The notes below the pieces were generated by a model. The model saw only the letters and a list, made by a program, of their open reading frames with translations, searched no databases and was not told the DNA's origin. DNA of 64,000 nucleotides. Source: Ahaetulla prasina. Its lineage: Eukaryota; Chordata; Lepidosauria; Squamata; Colubridae. Numbering within the stretch: position 1 is the first letter of the stretch; each line of letters begins with the position of its first letter. Location of the stretch: the NCBI RefSeq assembly GCF_028640845.1, contig NC_080540.1, positions 98,822,061-98,886,060 of the forward strand, read 5' to 3'. The translations under genes and the position numbers were made by a program. This document shows positions 11,009 to 21,721 of the stretch, piece after piece.

Positions 11009-11509
11009 CAGGGGTGAAATGCTCCTGGTTCAGACCGGATCGCCCGATCTGGTAACGATGGCAGCGGGTGGTTCGGAGAACCAGTAGAAAAAATCCCTGT
11101 CCGCTCCCCCCCTCCGCCCCAGCTGAGCTGCGCGATCAGAGGTTGTTGTTGTTTTTTTACTTTAAAAAGCATTTTTTCTTTAAAGTAAAAAAAAAAGCCT
11201 CTGATGATCGCGCGGCTCAGCTAGAATCGTTAGAACCCATTAAAAGCATTTTTCCTACAAACTCTTTGGCTGAAAAGGCTATAGAAAAAATGCTTTTAAA
11301 GTGTTCTGGCGATCCCAGCTGAGTTGCCTGATCATCACAGGCTTTTAAAAGCATGTTTTTTACAACCTCTTCGGCCAAATCGGTTGTAGAAAAAATCCTT
11401 TTAAAAGTAAAAAAAAAAAAAGTTGGCCACGCCCACCCAGTCACATTACCCCCCATCACCAAAACACATCCACAGAATCGGTAGTAACAAATCTTACATT
11501 TCACCCCTG
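11009..11509. repeat. hAT MITE, 501 bp, perfect target duplication
   Basis: Ends are CAGGGGTGAAATGCT and TTACATTTCACCCCTG, flanked by the perfect octamer CACTGCAG at 11001-11008 and 11510-11517. The interior repeats segments around GCTTTTAAAAG and TTTAAAGTA in both orientations, giving the element foldback character. It is related to the GGTTCTGG family through GGAGAACCAGTAG near one end and CGGTAGTAACAAAT near the other. Confidence 0.85.
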
Positions 11510-11865
11510 CACTGCAGCCATCTCCCCTCCATTCCCCCCACCCTGCCAGTGGATCTTTCTCCCTCATACCAGGTCCTTGCAGATTGCTTTAAAGTAAACC
11601 TTCCATTCTTTCCATCCTGCTCTACTTTGACAGGTTTCATAAGATAACATGTTTGATGAGAAGAAAATTTAAGGGCAAAAAGTTCCACACATTTTTGATT
11701 AATGGAAAAGCCAAGCCTAAAATTGGATTAAGACTCAGCCACATCCAGCAGACTATAAACAAGGAGAATCAGCTGCTTTTAATTAATATCTGCACAAATA
11801 GCCGTGCAGAACCTAGCTCTGTCATGCATTGGTTCAGGGCTAGTATAAGATAGATATACTATATC

Positions 11866-11977
11866 TATATAGTATATATTATATTATCTATCTATCTACC
11901 TACCTACCTACCTACTTACCTACCTACCTATCTATCTATCCATCCATCTATCCATCCATCCATCCATCTATCTATCT
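11866..11977. repeat. CTAT/CTAC/CATC compound microsatellite
   Basis: Runs of CTAT, CTAC and CATC tetramers, preceded by a TATA-rich run. This is simple sequence only. Confidence 0.9.
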
Positions 11978-12237
11978 TAATAAGGATGGTTTTCTCTCGT
12001 ATTAAGATAACCAATCTTGGCTTAAAAGCCATGCAAGCAACCAACTGTATTCAGTTGCAATATACAGAGATTGAGAGGCCACAGAATGGTGCTGCAGTTT
12101 TTTTTCAGGCCTTTGGGCATAAATTGTCACCCTCCCCCTTCTAGTAGCAATATCCTTGAGAATACAGGATTTCCCAGGACTACTGCTTAACCACAACTAC
12201 TACTTGTCCCTACTGAGATTAGGGACAAGTTCCTTGA

Positions 12238-12532
12238 CAGTGGTGGGTTTCAATTTTTTTTACTACCGGTTCTGTGGGTGTGGCTTGGTGGGCGTGGCAT
12301 GCTTGGTGGGTGTGGCAGGGAAAGGATACTGTAAAATCTCCATTCCCTCCTCACTCCAGGGGAAGGTTACTGCAAAATCCCCATTTCCTCCCAATCAGCT
12401 GGGAGTTGGAAGGCAGAGATTAGATGGGGGTGGGCCCAGTCAGCGGTGGTATTTACCATAATCTCTGAACTATTCAAAATTTCCGCTACCGGTTCTCCAG
12501 AACTGGTCAGAACCTGCTGAAACCCACCTCTG
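12238..12532 (+). repeat. hAT MITE, GGTTCTGG family, plus orientation
   Basis: Ends are CAGTGGTGGGTTTCA and TGAAACCCACCTCTG. The flanking octamers TTCCTTGA and CTCCTAGA agree at 6 of 8 positions. The interior has the family marks TACTACCGGTTCTGTGGG and CAGAACCTGCTGAAAC. An inverted copy lies 289 bp downstream. Confidence 0.8.
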
Positions 12533-12821
12533 CTCCTAGACCTGAATCTAGAATCTATAGATTTTTTTTTTTCCTGAGAAGCATTCTCATTTCACATGTT
12601 ACTAGATCTATGCCTGAATGTGCAAGTATGAATGGATTTTTAAAACCTCTGCACTCTACATGAGAAAGGCCCTTAGCTGGCCTTTTAGCAATCTGGAGCA
12701 TTGAATGATGATCTAATCCAGAGTTCCAGCTTTACAGACTGGCGGGGGGAGGGGAAGAGGAAATTTGCACAAGTGGCATGCACGCGCACCTGCCACTCGC
12801 TTAAACAGAGCGCACGCACGC

Positions 12822-13117
12822 CAGAGGTGGTATTCAGCAGGTTCTGACCAGTTCTGGAGAACCAGTAGCGGAAATTTTGAGTAGTTTGGAGATTATGGTA
12901 AATACCTCCTCCGACTTGCCCCACCCCCATCTATTCTCTGCCTCCTGAGTCCCAGCTGATTGGGAGGAAATGGGGATTTTGCAGTAACCTTCACCTGGAG
13001 TGGAGTGGGAATGAAGGTTTTACAGTATCCTTCCCCTGCCACGCCCACTAAGACATGCCACGCCCACCAAGCCACGGCCACAGAACTAGTAGTAAAAAAA
13101 TTTGAATCCCACCACTG
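12822..13117 (-). repeat. hAT MITE, GGTTCTGG family, minus orientation
   Basis: Inverted relative to the copy at 12238 and of the same length (296 bp). Ends are CAGAGGTGGTATTCAG and GAATCCCACCACTG, flanked by ACGCACGC and ACGCACAC (7 of 8). The two copies together form a long inverted repeat. Confidence 0.85.
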
Positions 13118-13266
13118 ACGCACACGTTCGCCTGCTGTTCACATAAGTGATGCACGTTCATGCTCGCTAGCCATTTCCGTGACCCGGTTGCAAATCCTTC
13201 ACAGCCCACAGATTGGGGAACTCTTATCTAATCTGATGTAAAGACAACAAAACGCATGTATCTGTA

Positions 13267-13649
13267 GACAGCTAGTTCTCAACTTACAACCTAGTGGCTG
13301 TTTGGCTGTTCTAAGTTATAACAGCACTGAAAAAAGTGACTTATGGCTATTTTTCACTTACGATCGTTGCAGCATCCCCACAGTCATATGATCAAAATTC
13401 AAACACTTGGCAACTGGCATGTATTTATTATGGTGGTTTCAGTGTCCCAGGGTCATGTGATCCCCTTTTGGGACCTTCTGACAAGGAAAGTCAAATGGAA
13501 AACCATGTTACTAACTTAACAGCTGCAGTGATTCACTTGACAACTGTGGCAAGAAAAGTCATAAAATGGAGCAAAACTCACTTAACAACTATCTTGCATA
13601 GCAACAGAAATGTTGGCTTCACTTGTGGTTGTAAGTCGAGGGCTACCTG
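13267..13649. repeat. TA-flanked MITE (mariner-like), 'GGTAGTCCTC' family
   Basis: The right end reads GTCGAGGGCTACCTG followed by TA, and the left end is a variant of CAGGTAGTCCTCGACTTA preceded by TA. The interior has the family marks GTCATGTGATC, CAAAACTCACTTAACAAC and GCATAGCAACAGAAATGTT. A TA duplication with these ends fits a Tc1/mariner-type non-autonomous element. Other copies lie at 16967, 19532, 21722, 36502, 40660, 53140 and 55898. Confidence 0.7.
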
Positions 13650-13654
13650 TATAT

Positions 13655-14290
13655 GGATGAGATTGCTGCCATTAGCTTTTGGAATGCTATAAAGTAAAAA
13701 AAACATTTTTGGATGTAATTCACTTTTTCTTAAATTGTTTTTTTGATTTGGTTGAAGGCCACAATGGGCAGGCAATTACACAATCACATGAAGCAAGTGA
13801 TTTTTGGAACAGTTTTCAAAGATGTTCTGTTTTCCTTTTTAAGGTGTGTGTCAAGTTTTTCCAATGAATCACCTGCCTGTTTTGTTTTAAGACATAAAAT
13901 TGAGACAAAAACCACATCTGCATTTACTGGCAGACAGCTGCTGGATTCTAGCTGTATCATTTAACGATCATTTGGCAGCTGGGAAAGAAAACAAAAAGAT
14001 TTAGGAGCTCTCTGTGTCCTACGATTAGTTTCCCCAGCAGGGTGTATAGTATGTAATTATTAGCCTACCAAGGATTCTTAGGTGTATATTTAGAAAACAT
14101 GCTCTGATTAATTTGAGCCTGTACAGCATACGTGAATTAATGTAGATAACCATACAAGCAATTTCAGCTGAAGATATTTGCTATTTGTGTATGCACAAAA
14201 AATTGGACTGCAGGATTTATCTTTTCTGTAACTAATTTACTGTAGATGATTTTCTAAGCCTAACAGCCAATTCTAGCTATTGTGAAATGT
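13655..14290. other. No recognisable feature
   Basis: AT-rich DNA between two MITEs. I find no exon or named repeat. Confidence 0.4.
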
Positions 14291-14300
14291 CCAACAGGAT

Positions 14301-14962
14301 CAGAGGTGGTATTCGGCCAGTTTGCACCGGTTTGCGCAAACTGTTGGCAGAAATTTGGCTAAGGTCGCCAAACCAGTAGTAATGGCCGGCTGGCCACACA
14401 CCCAAACCAGTCCCCTGGTCGCTGCTCACTTGCCCTGCCCACCATGTTCGGCACCATGTTCTTTGCGCACACGCATCCCATTGCCTTGCAAGGTCAATGG
14501 GATGTGCATGCGCAAAGAACATGGCAGCAACGGCAGCAGCTCTTTCTGCGATCTCTGGTTCTTTTCGGCGGCCTGCGGCTTCTTTGCCAGCCACTTTCCA
14601 GCAGTGGCGGCTGGCTGGGGGCCACCGTAAACTCCAGTCAGCTTGCCTTGCAGACTCTGGACCAGCCGCCACGGAAGGTAAGCATCTTGAACAAAGAGGC
14701 GGTGGTGGGGGAGGAAGCAGGGCTAGGGCCGGGGCCGCTAAAGGAGGGGAAATGGGGGCAACAGGCAAAGGGAGGGCAGGTTAGGTGGAAATTCCAAAAA
14801 ATTTCCTACCTTTTCCTGTGGGCATGGCTAGGTGGAGGGGGGTCATGTGAATGAGTGGGCGTGGGCGTGAGTGATGTCAAGTTGGCCATGCCCATTCAAT
14901 TACATGCCCCACCTAGCCACACCCACCAAACTGGTAGCGAAAATTTTTGAAACCCACCATTG
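14301..14962 (+). repeat. hAT MITE, 662 bp, perfect target duplication
   Basis: Ends are CAGAGGTGGTATTCGG and GAAACCCACCATTG, with the perfect octamer AACAGGAT at 14293-14300 and 14963-14970. It is longer and more GC-rich than its relatives and contains a near-perfect 30-bp inverted repeat at about 14454-14524. Open frames of up to 163 codons on both strands are low-complexity and have no recognisable domain. Confidence 0.85.
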
Positions 14963-14974
14963 AACAGGATGTAT

Positions 14975-15870
14975 AATACTAATTTTCTTCAAAAAAGGTG
15001 AGTCATGCAGAGCCAAATTGTTCACTTTAAATTCCAATCTTTTTGGTTAAATAAGAGGCTGTCCTTAAAGTTGATTTTGAAATTTCAGCCGGTAATCAGT
15101 AGGGTACCTGGTTATTTTATGATGTATACCAATATTAAAAAGATATACGTATTAGGCCTAAATCCATTCTAAGCCGATGCTGATTGGCAAAAGAGTAGTT
15201 TTTCAGCACTGGCCTTATTTAGAGGACTATGTTCAGTTTAATCCCTTTTATGTTATCATTATAGATCTTCAAGCAACTCATTCAGTTGGCCTGTAACTGA
15301 GTTAAAATACCACTGGGATTGTTATATAAATTCTAGCAGCTGCTTAAAAATACTTAGCATTTCTGCATTATACTTTGTTGTTTTGAATTTTATGCACAGT
15401 ATGGGACTTTGTGGAAGTTTTTCTTAAAGAGTAGCTTGTTATTTTCTAATGGAGCAAAGGACACCAGAAGAAAACAAACACAGACTATTGAAATTAGGAC
15501 CAATAAACACAGTTTAGTTTAGCTCACTTTATGTTGCCTCCACGGGTGAAATACTGGATTTTAAGTATATAATGTATTGTTGGATGGACAGTGTCCTCAG
15601 ATGTTTAATTATGTCGTTCCAAGTAGCAGAATAAGGATGAAGTCTCACATTTTTATCAGATTTCTGTGAAAACTGATTTTTTTATTACAGAACTATTCTT
15701 TCAATGGGAAGAAAAAATTGTATATCATTTAATCAATCAAAAGTAATTTTGAGATTTCCAACCCCCCCCCCACCTGCCCAACAAGCCTTCATTTAAATTA
15801 AATTGGTCTAGGCTAGACAAGGATAATGAGCCAAGGGAAGGAAATCTTTCCATCTAATTTGTATATTCTA
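14975..15870. other. No recognisable feature
   Basis: About 0.9 kb of AT-rich sequence with no exon or repeat that I can name. A short C run lies at 15763-15772. Confidence 0.4.
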
Positions 15871-15879
15871 AGACTATGG

Positions 15880-16696
15880 ACAGATTTGAATAAAAAGAAA
15901 AGAATTGGATTTTAGTATTCATAAAATCCACATTGCTTTTATGTGGCAAGAAGACTTGCCAGGGTACTGTTCAGGCATGCCACTTCTTTTTGAAGCCCAG
16001 GGATGAGTCTTAATATCTTCTAAGGCTGACTTAGAGCCAAACTTAATACTGTATGACACAATTAAGATTTTTTACTCTGGTGGACATGTCCTAAGACGAA
16101 AAAATATTGGTCCAGAATTAGAAATTGGATAGAAGAGATAAGTGGTCATAATGTGGACTTGAAACCAGAGACTTTTTTATTAGAGATACTAAGCAGAACC
16201 TACAAATTCAAATTATCAAATTCAATATTTGATTTTACACATAATTACAGCTGCAAGGATTGTCTACGCACAGTTCTGGAAAAATGAAAAGGTACCAACA
16301 GAGGAAGAAATAATCAAGAAAATTCTGGACTGTGTGGAGATGGATAAATTAATGAAAGAAATAAAAGAAAAGGAAGAGACAGAATAATATCAAGTATGGA
16401 CCAAGTGGTATGATTAGTTAGAGAATAGGAAAAGTACCGTAAATATGAATAATTGATGGAGAAGAGAATGTGACAAATGTATAAAATAATGTAAATGAAT
16501 AAAACTAGATATAAAGGGACGATAAAGATAAAAATAATAAAAGAGGGGAAAACTGGGGAATATATAAAGTAGTAAGTATTTGGAATGTAACTGACATGTA
16601 AAAAAGAAAACACATATTATGTGTTTGTGTTATGTATGTTTGTGTTGTGTTGTGTTGTTGTTCTAAAATCAATAAAAAACTTTTAAAAAAAAGATT
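15880..16696 (+). mobile_element. L1 LINE 3' end with poly(A)
   Basis: Plus-strand translation in pieces matches the L1 ORF2 C-terminus: HSGGHVLRRKNIGPEL-like remnants, then AARIVYAQFWKNEKVP, EEEIIKKILDC and KEKEETEYYQVWTKWYD. A 3'UTR follows, and the copy ends with an AATAAAAAAC signal and an A-rich tail at 16671-16694. Frameshifts separate the pieces. The left border is approximate. Confidence 0.75.
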
Positions 16697-16966
16697 TTTA
16701 CCTGTCCTGATATAATTCAAAGTTCAGTTAGCTATAATATTAAGAAAAGTTGTATATTGATCATTTAAATGGACAAAGCTTAGGATTTCTACGTACTAGG
16801 TTCAAGTTTCAAAAAGGAGAAGTAAAAATTCCCACGTGCACTAAGTGGTACTCTTAAACTACGTAAGTATGTTACAATCACAATCAGTTTATTAGTATTC
16901 TATTTTTAATCAAGCTTCTGAGGAAAACACACAAGGTGTCTGAATGTCCAAGGGGTTGGCTCTGTA

Positions 16967-17284
16967 CAAGTAGTCCTCAAACATATGACCACAATCGAGT
17001 CCAAAATTTCTGTTGCTAAGTGAGAAATTTGTTAAGTGAGTTTTGCTCCATTTTATGACTTTTCTTGCCACATTTTTCAAGTGAATCATTGCAGTTGTTA
17101 AATTAAAGCTTATCGCATTAGCCCATGACACTGCAACCGTTATAAATGTGAGTCAGTTGTCAAGCATCTGAATGTAAATCACGTGATCATGGGGAATGCC
17201 GAAATGGTCATAAGTCATTTTTTTCAGGGCCATTGTAACTTCAAACGGTCACTATGTGAATGGTTATAAGTTGAGGACCATCTG
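16967..17284. repeat. TA-flanked MITE, GGTAGTCCTC family
   Basis: Complete copy flanked by TA on both sides (16965-16966, 17285-17286). Ends are CAAGTAGTCCTCAAAC and AGTTGAGGACCATCTG. Confidence 0.75.
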
Positions 17285-17342
17285 TATTACTATGCCTGTT
17301 TTTAAATATACTTATAATATTACAATCATGCTGTTTTACATG

Positions 17343-18510
17343 AATGGTGCTCTATGCATAGGGTTCCGCAGGGCTCGGTACTCTCTCCACTCCTGTTCAA
17401 CATTTATATGAAGTTGCTGGGTGAGATAATCCGTCACCATGGATTGAGGTATCACCAATATGCTAATGATACTCAGCTGTATGTCTCAGCCTGTGGTGAG
17501 TTAAGTGATGCCATGTCCTCCCTCTCGCAGTGCCTGGAGGCTGTTAGGGACTGGATGGGGAGCAACGGGTTGAAACTAAACCCTTGCAAGACCGAGTGGC
17601 TCTGGGTTTGGGGTTCATTGGCTCTGGGAGTATTTCCACCTTGGATTGGGTCTTGGATGGGATGGCACTACCCCAAACAGACCTTGTGCATAATCTAGGG
17701 ATTTTCCTGGACTCATGACTCTGGTGGTGGTCATGGCCAGGACAACCTTTGCATAACTGTGGGTTGTGTGCCAATCCCTACTCACAGTCACTCACACTCA
17801 CACAGTCACCTACCAACAGTCCCTACTCACAGTCACTCATGCCCTAGTCACTTCCCCTCTTGACTATTGCAACACGCTGTACATGGGGCTGCCCTTGAAG
17901 AGCATCCGAAAGCTCCAGTTGGTGCAAAATGCAGTGGCCCGCATGGTTTTGTGTAGACCCTGGTGTGCACATGTATAACCCCTCCTGCGGGAGTGGCATT
18001 GGTTGCCGATTTGCTTCCAGGTGCAATTCAAGGTGCTGGTTGTCACCTTTAAAAACCTTCATGGCTTGGGACCAGGTTATCTGAGGGACCGTCTCTTGCC
18101 AGTCACATCTGACCCATCATACTGGGGAGGTAGGGAATGTTGTGGGTCCCATTTCCAAGGGAGATACATGTCACAGGACCCAGAAGGGCCTTCTCCTTGG
18201 TGGCTTCCTCTCTCTGGAACATCATTCCCCTATAAATTAGAATGGCCCCCGCTCTAACACTCTTCTGGAAGGTGCTGAAGACCTGGTTCTGCCAGCGGGT
18301 CTGGGGAACCCAGAGCAGGACGGACCCTATTAAATGGCTTGTGTGATCTGCTGTTGCCAGGGCAGGGGGTGGGAGGTGGGGGGTGATTTTGTTATATTGT
18401 ACTATGTTAATATATTTGATTCTTTTTGTTAGTTTTGTTTTAAATATGATTTTATATTCTGTAAGCAACCTTGAGTTGCCATGGGCGAATAGGCGGCAAT
18501 ATAAGTGACG
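17343..18510 (+). pseudogene. Decayed CR1/L2-group LINE, RT to 3' end
   Basis: Bases 17354-17698 encode [20 protein letters not shown], then [10 protein letters not shown] and [11 protein letters not shown], the palm and thumb of a LINE RT. Here the first Asp of YADD is replaced by Asn. Later pieces at 17830-18110 encode [18 protein letters not shown] and FQVQFKVLVVTFKNLHGLGP. The 3' part ends with GCCATGGGCGAATAGGCGGC-type sequence near 18500. Stops and frameshifts are frequent, so this copy is older than the one at 8519. Confidence 0.85.
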
Positions 18511-18616
18511 GATCATCACTTGGAACACAACACGGCAGATTGTCAGTTTTGGAAGGCAATTGTCTTCTTTGCTTCTTAACTGCCACATATTTTAGCTGGG
18601 GAAGCTGGGAGGGGGT

Positions 18617-18917
18617 TGTTGTTGGAGCAGTAGAAAGTTAGTCATAACAACATTCCGTATTCAAGGACATCCTGCGTCTGATGGAGACTGCCTGAAGATT
18701 GTATCCAATTGAGTGTGAAGAGTTGATTGTACAATGTGATGAACTTGTGGGTGTGGGGCAGGGCTGTGAACTTTCAACTGGGTGTGGAAATCCTGGAAGT
18801 TTTCAGTTTCGGGTTTTCTCAGCTGTGCCAACATGACATCTCTAATAAATTGGAACTTTGAGGAACCTCAAGCCTCAGAGCTTTATTTTGTTGGGGGTGT
18901 TCCTTGGAATCCTGACA
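18617..18917 (+). repeat. Possible LTR-like segment
   Basis: TGTTGTTGG to CCTGACA with an AATAAA at about 18845. The ends and poly(A) signal could mark a short LTR, but no target duplication is visible. The right end overlaps the start of an R4-like LINE fragment, so this call is weak. Confidence 0.2.
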
Positions 18918-19545
18918 AAGATATCACAGTTAGAATAGAATAGAATAGAATAGAATAGAATAGAATAGAATAGAATAGAATAGAATAGAATAGAATAGAA
19001 TAGAATAGGCCAAGTGTGATTGGACACACAAGGAATTTGTCTTGGTGCATATGCTCTCAGTGTACATAAAAGAAAAGAAAATCTATTCTATTCAGATATC
19101 ACAGTTGTTGAAAACTGAAACGTACACTTTACTGACATCGCAGTACCAGGAAATGCCAGAGTCGAACAAAAAGAACTGGAAAAAATCATGAAGCTGTGGA
19201 TGAAACATGTAACATATAGTACATGTACATGTACTATACATGTAACAACTATAGTAATCCATTGCCATTGAGGCACTTGGTAACATGTCCAAGAATTTTG
19301 TAAGATACATCAACAAATTGCAGTTTCCTGCAATAACATTAGCAGAACTGCAAAAAACTGCACTACTTGGAACATTGTGCATCTTAAGAAGGTACTTGGT
19401 TGGTACCTAGGATGCTGACAGCAACCCGTATCAACCATTAGCACCAGTCAATGGTATATGTGATGCATTTTTGAATATTCAGTTGACTGAGTTTCATGTT
19501 TAATGAATAAAATAAATAATCGTAATAATAATTTGTTTTAATGAC
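18912..19545 (+). mobile_element. R4/Dong-like LINE 3' fragment, interrupted
   Basis: After removing the insertion at 18932-19092, the plus strand encodes KDITVVEN, TDIAVPGNARVEQKELEKIM and further pieces recalling the C-terminus of reptile R4-like LINEs. It is broken by stops and ends in an AATAAAATAAATAAT tail. Assignment rests on remembered family motifs. Confidence 0.5.
18932..19092 (-). mobile_element. Rex1-like LINE 3' end with AGAAT array and target duplication
   Basis: An AGAAT array (about 15 units) is followed by GGCCAAGTGTGATTGGACAC and the LINE 3' end in minus orientation, 5'-truncated after about 80 bp. The insertion is bordered by AGATATCACAGTT on both sides (18920-18932 and 19095-19107), a 13-bp target duplication lying within the R4-like element. 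Confidence 0.75.
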
Positions 19546-19691
19546 CGTTCAATTACGGTACTGAAAAAACTGATTTATGACCAGTTTTTACACTTATGAC
19601 TACTGCAGCATTCCCACAGTCATGTGATCAAACTTCAGATGCTTGGTGACTGGCATGGATTTATGATGGTTGCAGCATCCCAATGTCCTGG

Positions 19692-20241
19692 GATTTTCAC
19701 CTGCGGTCTGCAGAAAAAACAATTGCTATCAGCCTGCCTTCCATTGAGGACCTGTATACTGCACAAGACAAAAAGAGGGCTTTGAAAATATTTACAGACC
19801 CCTCCCATCCTGGACATAAACTGTTTCAACTCCTACCCTCAAAACGACGCTATACAGCACTGCACACCAGAACAACTAGACACAAAAAGAGTTTTTTCCT
19901 GAACGCCATCACTCTGCTAAACAAATAATTCCCTCAACACTGTCAAACTATTACTAAATCTGCACTACTATTAATCTCCTCATCGTTCCCACCACCCATC
20001 TCATTCCACTTATGACTGTATGACTGTAACTTTGTTGCTTGTATCCTCACAATTTATATTGATACTGTTTCCTGATTGCTTATTTGTACCTTATGGCTAT
20101 CATTAAGTGTTGTACCTTATGATTCTTGATGAATGTATCTTTTCTTTTATGCACACGGAGAGCATATGCACCAAGACAAATTCCTTGTGTGTCCAATCAC
20201 ACTTGGCCAATAAAAAATTCTATTCCTATTCTATTCTATCT
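19692..20241 (+). mobile_element. Rex1-like LINE 3' end, plus strand
   Basis: The C-terminal coding remnant reads SLPSIEDLYTAQDKKRALKI, FTDPSHPGHKLFQLLPSKRR and HTRTTRHKKSFFLNAITLLN, then a stop at 19926. The 3'UTR ends with CACACTTGGCCAATAAAAAA and an ATTCT-type run. The PSHPGH and LLPSKRRY motifs are typical of the Rex1/CR1-group C-terminus as I remember it. It matches the minus-strand copies at 52027 and 60646. Confidence 0.75.
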
Positions 20242-20248
20242 TCTTAGG

Positions 20249-20370
20249 ACAGGGCTCTCCTACCTTGGCAACCTTAAGACTGGTGTACTTCAACTCCCAG
20301 AATTCCCTAGCCAGGAATTCTAGGAGCTGAAGTCCTCCAGGCTTAAAGTTGCCAAGGTTGGAGACCCCTG
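20249..20370. repeat. Palindromic hAT MITE, 'CCTTGGCAAC' subtype
   Basis: Ends are CAGGGCTCTCCTACCTTGG and CCAAGGTTGGAGACCCCTG. The interior is palindromic around CTAGCCAGGAATTCTAGG. The flanks TTCTTAGG and GTCCTAGG agree at 6 of 8 positions. Confidence 0.75.
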
Positions 20371-20627
20371 GTCCTAGGGAGCTTCTGACCAACAAAATCA
20401 ATGAGGAAGCCAGATTCGCTGATCAGCTGTAGCAATTTGCTTAACGACCATGGCACACACAAAAAATAGGGCATGACTTACTTAACCACTACCTTGCTTA
20501 GCAACAGAAACGTTGGGCTCAACTGTGGTCATAAATCAAGGTCTACCTGTAGTTTGATCTTCCAGAGCCTAGCATTTCACATCACTGTGGCACAACAAAA
20601 AAGCCTCTCCTGAACATCTGATTAGAT

Positions 20628-20762
20628 CAGGGGTGTCCAAACTTGGTCCCTTTAAGACTTGTGGACTTCAACTCCCAGAGTTCCTCAGCCAGCTTTGCTG
20701 GCTGAGGGACTCTGGGAGTTGAAGTCCACAAGTCTTAAAGGGACCAAGTTTGGACACCCCTG
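20628..20762. repeat. Palindromic hAT MITE with perfect target duplication
   Basis: A 135-bp, almost perfect palindrome with ends CAGGGGTGTCCAAACTTGG and its complement, centred on CAGCCAGCTTTGCTGGCTG. The target duplication GATTAGAT (20620-20627, 20763-20770) is perfect. The terminal repeats match those of the full-length hAT element at 1312. Confidence 0.9.
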
Positions 20763-20774
20763 GATTAGATGAAC

Positions 20775-21715
20775 AAGAATACGTGGGAAAGATACCCTTT
20801 CAAATAATAAGGCATGAACCTTATTATTACCAGCTTCAGCCAGGATTAGGAATTAATTAGGTAAATTATAGGGAGAACTCTGCGAACACCATCTAGATTT
20901 TTTTTCTCTATATTTCTACCCATTAATGTTCCCTGAACTGATATCCTTGCAGATCAATTCTGGATATTTATTCAGAAGTAGATTGTGTGCTGAAACTACA
21001 TTTCTACAATAAGTATAAACTTGGCAGTTTAACTCTTCTCTTTGTTCTAAGACCAAATAAGTGTTGTTTTCCAATGACTGAAAGAAAAAAAATATTGTAT
21101 TGATTGGCAATAGACTATTATATGTTTTCTTGTGTGCTATAAGGAAAAAAAACACTTTAGTCTACATTTTGTATATGAGGTGGAAGTGGACATTTTAGCA
21201 ACAGGGAGGTTGCATTGATAATACAGTAATAAGTAACTATGAATTAGAGAACTCACAAATATCAACCCTGATTTTTAGAGAAAGAGTAGAAATATTAATA
21301 ATCATTTATTAGATTCATAAGGCCACCAAATCAGCAGACTCAAGATAACATATAAAATGAAAACCTTAAAAATATGAATAAAGAATGAAATATATGGATA
21401 CAAATGCACTGGATGGTGGCAGGGAAAATATAAATTTTAACCATGCATGCATCCATTCATCCACCAGTTGGAATCACAAATCACTATGGCCTCTCTGAAA
21501 ACCCAGGATTTTACAGCTTTTCTGAAGGAGGCATAGTTGAACCTCCAGGTCTGGATTCCAGAGGATAGGAACAACACAGAAGGTAACAATTCTCAGATCT
21601 ACTACATTATGCTGTTTATTCAACCTGCAACGTGCCCCGATTAATGCTATGGGATGGGAAAAGGCAATTGGATCCAATGCCTTGCCCTATTTTTCCCCAC
21701 AGAGCCTGCAACACT
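20775..21715. other. No gene; possible old LINE remnant at its right end
   Basis: AT-rich sequence. Bases 21480-21680 (GGCCTCTCTGAAAACCC to CAACGTGCCCCGATTAATGC) recall the antisense C-terminal region of CR1/L2-group LINEs but are too decayed for a firm call. Confidence 0.35.
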
Positions 21716-21721
21716 TAAATA

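Larger units (their letters stand above)
19532..20549. repeat. TA-flanked MITE split by a LINE and a hAT MITE
   Basis: The left part (19532-19690, GACCGTTCAATTACGG to GCATCCCAATGTC) and right part (20380-20549, CTTCTGACCAACAAAATC to AAGGTCTACCTG, then TA) are the two halves of one GGTAGTCCTC-family MITE. A Rex1-like LINE and a palindromic hAT MITE sit between them. Confidence 0.65.

Noticed and set aside
14277..14768. 163-codon minus-strand open frame
   Set aside because: Falls within a hAT MITE; proline/alanine-rich with no domain.
18932..19010. Regular array as a possible CRISPR
   Set aside because: It is a plain AGAAT microsatellite at a LINE 3' end, without spacers, in a vertebrate genome.
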